DNA of 64,000 bases from Pseudarthrobacter siccitolerans (GTDB lineage Bacteria > Actinomycetota > Actinomycetes > Actinomycetales > Micrococcaceae). The translations under genes were made by a program, and so were the position numbers. The notes beneath the pieces were generated by a model that had not been told where the DNA came from, ran no database searches, and saw only the letters and a program-made list of their open reading frames with translations. Where the stretch lies: contig NZ_JAUSXB010000001.1 in NCBI RefSeq assembly GCF_030823375.1, positions 2,604,001 to 2,668,000 on the forward strand, written 5' to 3'. Below are positions 59,293 through 64,000 of the stretch, one piece after another. Position 1 is the first letter of the stretch, and every line of letters starts with the position of its first letter.

Positions 59293-61440
59293 ATGAACTC
59301 GATGTCAGCTTCCAACTTTCCTTCCGACAGGTCCAGCCGGCCCGACGACGCGGCGCCCGACGGCGTCCCACCGGAACCGGCCGCCCCGGACGTTGCCCAG
59401 CCAACCCCAGCAGGTGCGAGTGAAACCCGCTCCAGCGCCATCATGGCCGCGGGAACGCTGGTTTCGCGCTTCCTGGGCTTCGGCAAGACCTGGATGCTGG
59501 GCACGGCCCTGGGCCTCGGGTCCACGGTCAACGACACATTCATCAACGCCAACAACCTGCCCAACCTGATCTTCCTGCTGGTGGCCGGCGGCGTATTCAA
59601 TGCCGTCCTGGTGCCGCAGATCATCAAGGCCAGCAAGGCTCCGGACAGGGGAGCGGATTACATCAGCCGGCTGCTGACGCTGGCTGTCCTGCTCCTGCTG
59701 GGGCTGACCGCCCTGGTGACCCTGGCAGCGCCGTGGGTCATCGAACTCACCACCCAGGGGTACTCGCCACAGCAGAAAGCGCTGGCAGTGGCTTTTGCCT
59801 TCTGGTGCCTGCCCCAGATCTTCTTCTACGGCCTCTACGCCCTCCTCACCCAGGTCCTCAACGCCAATGGCGCGTTCGGGCCTGCCATGTGGGCGCCCAT
59901 CCTTAATAACGTGGTGGCCATCGCCGGGCTCGGCATGTTCATCTGGATTTTCAGCACCAACGAGATCAGTCCCCATACCCTGGACAACTGGGGTGCCACC
60001 CAGACCCTGTTCGTGGCCGGCTTCTCCACCATCGGGGTGGTGTCGCAGACCGCCATCCTGATGATCCCGGTGATCCGGCTGAAGCTGGGGCTCCGGCCGC
60101 GGTTCGGCTGGCGCGGCGTGGGACTGGGCCAGGCAGCCAAGCTGAGCGTCTGGACCCTGCTGACGGCCGCCGTCGGGCAGCTCGCCTTCCTGTACGTCAT
60201 GCGCATCGCGACGATCCCCGGTGCGGAACGTATCCGCCTGAAGCAGGCGGGCGATCCCGCTGCGGAGATGCTGCCGGGCAACGCGGTGCTGGAGGTGGCC
60301 AGCCAGCTGTACCTGCTGCCGCACTCCATCATTGCCCTGTCCCTGGCCACCGTCCTGTTCAACCGGATGACCCGCGCGTCCCAGGACGGCAACCGGGCCG
60401 AACTGCGCGATGCCCTGTCGCACGGCTTGCGCACCATGGCCGTCGCCACAGTGTTCGGAGCCCTGGCACTGTTCGCCCTCGCAGGTCCACTGGGTATGTT
60501 TTTCTCCGGAGGCCTGCGCCAGGACGGGGTGATGCTGGCACAGACCTTGACCATCCTCGCGCTCAGCACCCCGTTCATGAGCGCCAACTTCATGATGTCG
60601 CGGGTGTTCTATGCCAATGAGGATGCGCGCACCCCGTTCTATGTCCAACTGCTGCTGGCCGTTGTATACGTGGCCGGGGCATTTGCCATCCAGTTCCTGC
60701 CCGTCAACCAAATCATTTACGCCATCGCTGTCCTCTATATGGTGGGCAACATCCTGTCGGTGGTCATCAGCGCGTTCTTCCTGCGCCGGCTCCTGGGCCA
60801 CCTGGACGGGCCGCGGATCGCCAACTCCTACATCCGCATGGGCTACGCAGCGCTCGGTTCCGCCATCGCGGGCGCGGGCGCACTCTGGCTCATGGGCAGC
60901 TACAGTCCGGACGGTTTCGCCTGGCAAAACCGGCTGACGGCGCTGATCACGGTTGTCGTGGTGGGCCCCGTCATGCTGGTGGTCTACTTCTTCCTGCTCA
61001 AGTTGTTCCGGGTGTCTGAACTGCGGGACCTCCTCCGGCCCCTGATGGGACGGTTGGGGCGCGGGGGACCCGCCGCGCCTTCCACGGAAGGTGGGGCGCC
61101 GCCGTCGGACTCTTCACCCGGTGGGCCCTCCGGCGACGACCGGCCACCTGCGCCGGAACGCGCCACCACCTCTGTGGATACAGGCCTCATTCCCCGGATT
61201 TCCGGGGAGTTCGATGCCGTCTCCTTCCGTGCAGGTCCTGCCCCGCAGGAGTCCCCGCAGCGGCGTTCCGATGGCGGCACCGGCCAGTCCGACGGCGGGT
61301 ACCTCCCCGCCGAGGACCAGCCCAGTACCGCGAGGGGCGGCGTACTGCGTGAGCAGGTGCCGCTGCCCGGCCGGCGGACCTTCCAGGGGAAGGCCGGGGA
61401 GAACCCGTATTTCAAGCCGCGGCGGCCACGAAAAAAGTGA
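59293..61440 (+). CDS. murJ: Lipid II flippase MurJ
   Basis: A 715-residue protein with 14 helices (about 45-545), then a 165-residue cytosolic tail rich in Pro/Gly/Ser. Signature parts are SRFLGFGKTWMLGTALG, INANNLPNLIFLLVAGGVFNAVLVPQI, and YLLPHSIIALSLATVLFNRM. It flips lipid II across the membrane for peptidoglycan. In mycobacteria the kinase-like part is fused to the flippase; here it is a separate gene (61605). The next gene starts 165 nt later. Confidence 0.92.
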   Translation: MNSMSASNFPSDRSSRPDDAAPDGVPPEPAAPDVAQPTPAGASETRSSAIMAAGTLVSRFLGFGKTWMLGTALGLGSTVNDTFINANNLPNLIFLLVAGGVFNAVLVPQIIKASKAPDRGADYISRLLTLAVLLLLGLTALVTLAAPWVIELTTQGYSPQQKALAVAFAFWCLPQIFFYGLYALLTQVLNANGAFGPAMWAPILNNVVAIAGLGMFIWIFSTNEISPHTLDNWGATQTLFVAGFSTIGVVSQTAILMIPVIRLKLGLRPRFGWRGVGLGQAAKLSVWTLLTAAVGQLAFLYVMRIATIPGAERIRLKQAGDPAAEMLPGNAVLEVASQLYLLPHSIIALSLATVLFNRMTRASQDGNRAELRDALSHGLRTMAVATVFGALALFALAGPLGMFFSGGLRQDGVMLAQTLTILALSTPFMSANFMMSRVFYANEDARTPFYVQLLLAVVYVAGAFAIQFLPVNQIIYAIAVLYMVGNILSVVISAFFLRRLLGHLDGPRIANSYIRMGYAALGSAIAGAGALWLMGSYSPDGFAWQNRLTALITVVVVGPVMLVVYFFLLKLFRVSELRDLLRPLMGRLGRGGPAAPSTEGGAPPSDSSPGGPSGDDRPPAPERATTSVDTGLIPRISGEFDAVSFRAGPAPQESPQRRSDGGTGQSDGGYLPAEDQPSTARGGVLREQVPLPGRRTFQGKAGENPYFKPRRPRKK

Positions 61441-61604
61441 TGCTGCGGCGCTCTGCCGCTGCCTTCGTCCACGGTGCGCCGGGCTCAATCGGCTAGGATC
61501 GAAAGGGAACAGGGGTAGTTGCATTCAAGGGTCGCCTCGCGCCGGCCCCTGAACGGTGGTTGCGTCATCCAAGCCGGCAATACCGGACAGTCTAGGAGGA
61601 ACAC

Positions 61605-63176
61605 GTGTCCAACCCGATCGATGTCGGATCAGTACTGGGCGGCCGCTACAAGGTCACAGCCACCGTATTGGCCTCGCACGACCACGATCTGGTGCTGGAT
61701 GGTGTGGACCAGGTACTCAACCGGCCGGTCAGCATCCTTGTTGCCGGACCCAATAACACAGAGCAGGTTGCCCAGAGCGCCCGCGAGGTTGCCACCGGGG
61801 AGCGCCCCGGCAACGTCCAGGTACTGGACCTTGGCGTCACCGCAGCGGCAACGTATCTCATCACCAACCACACGTCCGCCGCGGACCTGCTGGATCTCGT
61901 CGTGGCCTCGAACCCTCCGTATGTGGAGCCGTTCTTCACGGACACCCTGGGCAGCGAAATTTTTGGCCAGGCCCGGTCCCATGAACCCGAACCTTACGAC
62001 GACGAAGATGAGAACGTCGACGCCGGCTACATCAGTTACTCCGACACGCATCCCAGCCAGGTTAATCCTTACCGCAGCGCGCCCGTTGTGCCGCCCAGGC
62101 CGCCGGCACGCCCCGCGGCGACGCCCGCGGCGACGCCCGCGGCCGGACGCAAGCCCTCTGGTGCCTCCGCTCTGGGTGGCGCCGCCGGTGCCGCCGCTTT
62201 GAGTGGGTCGGAGCGCCCCGGTAACCCGTCGCCGCAGTCTGAAGAGCCGGCGACTGCCAGTTTCGACTCCAGCCCGAAGAGCCAGGAGGCGGCGCCTGCG
62301 TCCGGGAAGCCGAAGGTCTCCCTGTGGTCCGAGGACGACTATGCCAATTCCGGTGACCAGGGCCGGTATGAAGATGTTCCGGTGGAAGAAGAACCACGGC
62401 CCGCCAAGAAAAAATCTTCCGTCTTTGCTCGGCCAGCAGCCGCCGGCGCTGCTTCAGGCGGCGTATCGGGTGCCTCCTACGGCGGCCAGGACGGCTACGA
62501 TGACGACGACCAGGATGCCCCGGAACGTGAACCACGCTCCATGCGCTGGCTGGTGGGCGGTCTCCTGGCAGTGGTCCTGATTGCCGGCCTCGTATTCGCT
62601 GTGACCAATCTTGGCAGCCTGTTCTCTTCCCAGCCCCAGGCCAACCCGACTGCTGCCGCCCCGAACAGCAGCGCCCCCGAAGGGTCCCCTGCAGCGACCC
62701 AGGCGACTCCTTCCGCGCCGCCCGCTGTCCCGCCCGCCATTGAGGGGGTCAGCCGCCAGGGTGACTTCGACTTTGCCGCCACATTCGACGGTGACCTGGT
62801 GAAGGCCTACGACGGCAACGCTGCCAGCTACTGGTCGGACATGGAATTTGCTAGCGAAAACTGGGGCGGACTCGCGCCCCAGGGTGTGCCGCTGGTGGTG
62901 AAGCTGAAGACTCCCGCCACCGTCTCGTCGATCACGCTGTCACAGCTGGGCGGCTCCGGTGGAAACATCACGGTCTACACCAACGATCGGCCCTCCATGG
63001 ACGGGGCCAAGGCAGTGGGAACAAACAGCTTCACGTCCACGGACCTGAACATCCCGCTGGCAGAGCCCGTGCGGGCGCAGTACGTGATCGTTTCGATCAA
63101 CGCGCTTCCGCGGCTGGCCGCTCCCAAGACCCGTTATGGTTACGGACTCCGGCTGGCAGAAATCAAGGTCCAGTAG
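61605..63176 (+). CDS. Pseudokinase N-lobe/membrane protein with discoidin-like ectodomain
   Basis: A 523-residue single-pass protein. Residues 1-115 (GGRYKVTATVLASHDHDLVLDG, ILVAGP, YLITNHTSAADLLDLVV) resemble the N-lobe and hinge of a Ser/Thr kinase, yet no Gly-rich-loop pattern, HRD or DFG is present. A 190-residue acidic linker, one helix (RWLVGGLLAVVLIAGLVFAV, residues 308-327), a Pro-rich spacer and an F5/8-type domain (about 380-520) follow. It matches the C-terminal part of mycobacterial MviN. Start GTG 61605 follows AGGAGG. Confidence 0.78.
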   Translation: MSNPIDVGSVLGGRYKVTATVLASHDHDLVLDGVDQVLNRPVSILVAGPNNTEQVAQSAREVATGERPGNVQVLDLGVTAAATYLITNHTSAADLLDLVVASNPPYVEPFFTDTLGSEIFGQARSHEPEPYDDEDENVDAGYISYSDTHPSQVNPYRSAPVVPPRPPARPAATPAATPAAGRKPSGASALGGAAGAAALSGSERPGNPSPQSEEPATASFDSSPKSQEAAPASGKPKVSLWSEDDYANSGDQGRYEDVPVEEEPRPAKKKSSVFARPAAAGAASGGVSGASYGGQDGYDDDDQDAPEREPRSMRWLVGGLLAVVLIAGLVFAVTNLGSLFSSQPQANPTAAAPNSSAPEGSPAATQATPSAPPAVPPAIEGVSRQGDFDFAATFDGDLVKAYDGNAASYWSDMEFASENWGGLAPQGVPLVVKLKTPATVSSITLSQLGGSGGNITVYTNDRPSMDGAKAVGTNSFTSTDLNIPLAEPVRAQYVIVSINALPRLAAPKTRYGYGLRLAEIKVQ

Positions 63177-63217
63177 CTTCAGATGCACCGGTGGTGTGTC
63201 TTGAGGCCCATCCGGTG

Positions 63218-63254
63218 AAGTGCCGCCGACCAGGCTGACTGGTCGGCGGCACTT
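63218..63254 (+). terminator. Terminator of the pseudokinase gene
   Basis: A perfect 15-bp stem (63218-63232 with 63240-63254), 7-nt loop, then GCCTTTG. It separates the murJ/pseudokinase unit from trxB. Confidence 0.88.
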
Positions 63255-63426
63255 GCCTTTGCCCCGGGACGGTAGTCTGGAAAGAGCGCCTAACGGAGGT
63301 GGCCTAGTGCTGCCTGCCGGTTTTCCGCTCTGGTGGGCGCCGGAATATTCAGCCAGCAGTATCAGTTGTGCCATGTGGCCGGCCTCCAAGGCGGGCGCGT
63401 CTAATAAGGAAGAGGTTCACCGTCCA

Positions 63427-64000
63427 GTGACCATCGCAGAGAACACCGCGTCGGACGTACGTGATGTCATCATCGTCGGCTCAGGCCCGGCTGGTTACAC
63501 GGCAGCTGTCTACACTGCCCGCGCCAACCTGAAGCCCCTGATGCTGGCAGGTTCCGTCACAGCCGGCGGTGAACTGATGAACACCACCGATGTGGAGAAC
63601 TTCCCGGGATTTCCGGAAGGCATCATGGGACCGGACCTCATGGAGAACTTCGAGAAGCAGGCAGCACGCTTCGGCACGGAGATCCAGTTCGAAGACGTCA
63701 CGTCCCTTCAGCTCGAAGGACCGGTCAAGAAGGTCACCATCGCCACGGGTGAGACTTTCCAGGCGAAGGCCGTGATTCTCTCCACCGGTTCTGCGTACCG
63801 CGAGCTTGGCCTACCCAATGAGAAGCGGCTTTCAGGACACGGCGTCAGCTGGTGTGCAACCTGCGATGGTTTCTTTTTCAAGGACCAGGACATTGCAGTT
63901 ATTGGTGGGGGAGACTCCGCCATGGAAGAGGCGCTGTTCCTGACCAAGTTCGCGAAATCCGTAACGGTTGTTCACCGCCGTGATTCCCTGAAGGCATCCA
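63427..64000 (+). CDS. trxB: Thioredoxin reductase TrxB (3' end beyond window)
   Basis: 191 codons of a NADPH-dependent thioredoxin reductase are visible. [23 protein letters not shown] (FAD), [11 protein letters not shown] (redox CxxC) and [17 protein letters not shown] (NADPH) are all present. GTG 63427 is the usual start ([14 protein letters not shown]). An in-frame GTG at 63307, behind GGAGGTG at 6 nt, would add 40 residues; it is discussed as a finding. It presumably leads into trxA and the par-dnaA region. Confidence 0.95.
   Translation, partial: MTIAENTASDVRDVIIVGSGPAGYTAAVYTARANLKPLMLAGSVTAGGELMNTTDVENFPGFPEGIMGPDLMENFEKQAARFGTEIQFEDVTSLQLEGPVKKVTIATGETFQAKAVILSTGSAYRELGLPNEKRLSGHGVSWCATCDGFFFKDQDIAVIGGGDSAMEEALFLTKFAKSVTVVHRRDSLKAS

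Noticed and set aside
1..64000. tRNA, rRNA, insertion sequence or prophage
   Set aside because: No cloverleaf or rRNA stretch, transposase, integrase or phage gene was recognised on reading both strands; a tRNAscan or IS search would be decisive.

Overview
The window is high-GC actinobacterial DNA, most likely from an Arthrobacter/Pseudarthrobacter-type member of the Micrococcaceae. The grounds are the uniformly high GC at third codon positions, GTG/TTG starts, several apparently leaderless genes, a csoR-copZ-copA operon, a QsuD-type quinate/shikimate dehydrogenase close to the corynebacterial enzyme, and the block rpsF-ssb-rpsR-rplI-dnaB followed at the far end by cca-murJ-pseudokinase-trxB. 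In related genomes that last block lies a few kilobases from parAB and dnaA, so the window probably approaches the replication origin from one side; dnaA itself is not in it. I saw no rRNA, tRNA, CRISPR array, transposase or prophage gene.

Region 1 (1-14,200) is catabolic and accessory. It holds a quinate/shikimate unit (dehydrogenase, IclR regulator, MHS-type permease, with twin operators in the divergent promoter), an ATP-dependent DNA ligase, an AEC permease, a translationally coupled LLM oxidoreductase / TreS-like GH13 pair followed by an aminotransferase, an overlapping Asp-box protein / MoaD-like pair, and a Pro-Val-rich surface protein next to a class F-like sortase. Region 2 (14,200-23,000) holds an orphan terminator-ended leader RNA candidate, the copper operon with two tandem CsoR operators, an orphan WXG100 protein, and transporters (EamA, MATE, DoxX).

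Region 3 (23,000-28,000) is dominated by one very large secreted protein that joins a rhamnogalacturonan acetylesterase to a PL11 rhamnogalacturonan lyase, behind a LacI-type operator. Region 4 (28,000-37,000) is housekeeping: a double-hotdog thioesterase, dnaB, a 480-bp cluster of DnaA boxes, two small coupled membrane genes, a secreted DNRLRE protein, an FMN reductase, and the rplI-rpsR-ssb-rpsF operon. Region 5 (37,000-56,400) has a large LuxR-type ATPase regulator, a PglD-like acyltransferase, M18 aminopeptidase, amino-acid permease, an ABC exporter, a PAP2-diacylglycerol kinase fusion, an MFS gene with a truncated DeoR-type remnant beside a palindromic repeat, an ABC-F protein, a penicillin-binding lipoprotein, a GT87/FAD oxidoreductase pair, and two tiny ORFs with very strong ribosome binding sites. 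Region 6 (56,400-64,000) is the histidine phosphatase-cca pair, a Nudix hydrolase, murJ, a membrane protein with what looks like only the N-lobe of a kinase, and the start of trxB.

The most original items are the extra-origin DnaA-box cluster, the two tiny ORFs near 56 kb, the esterase-lyase fusion, the DeoR remnant/palindromic element junction, the sortase with a non-LPXTG neighbour, and the split MurJ/pseudokinase arrangement. All functional calls come from reading motifs; no database search was run.
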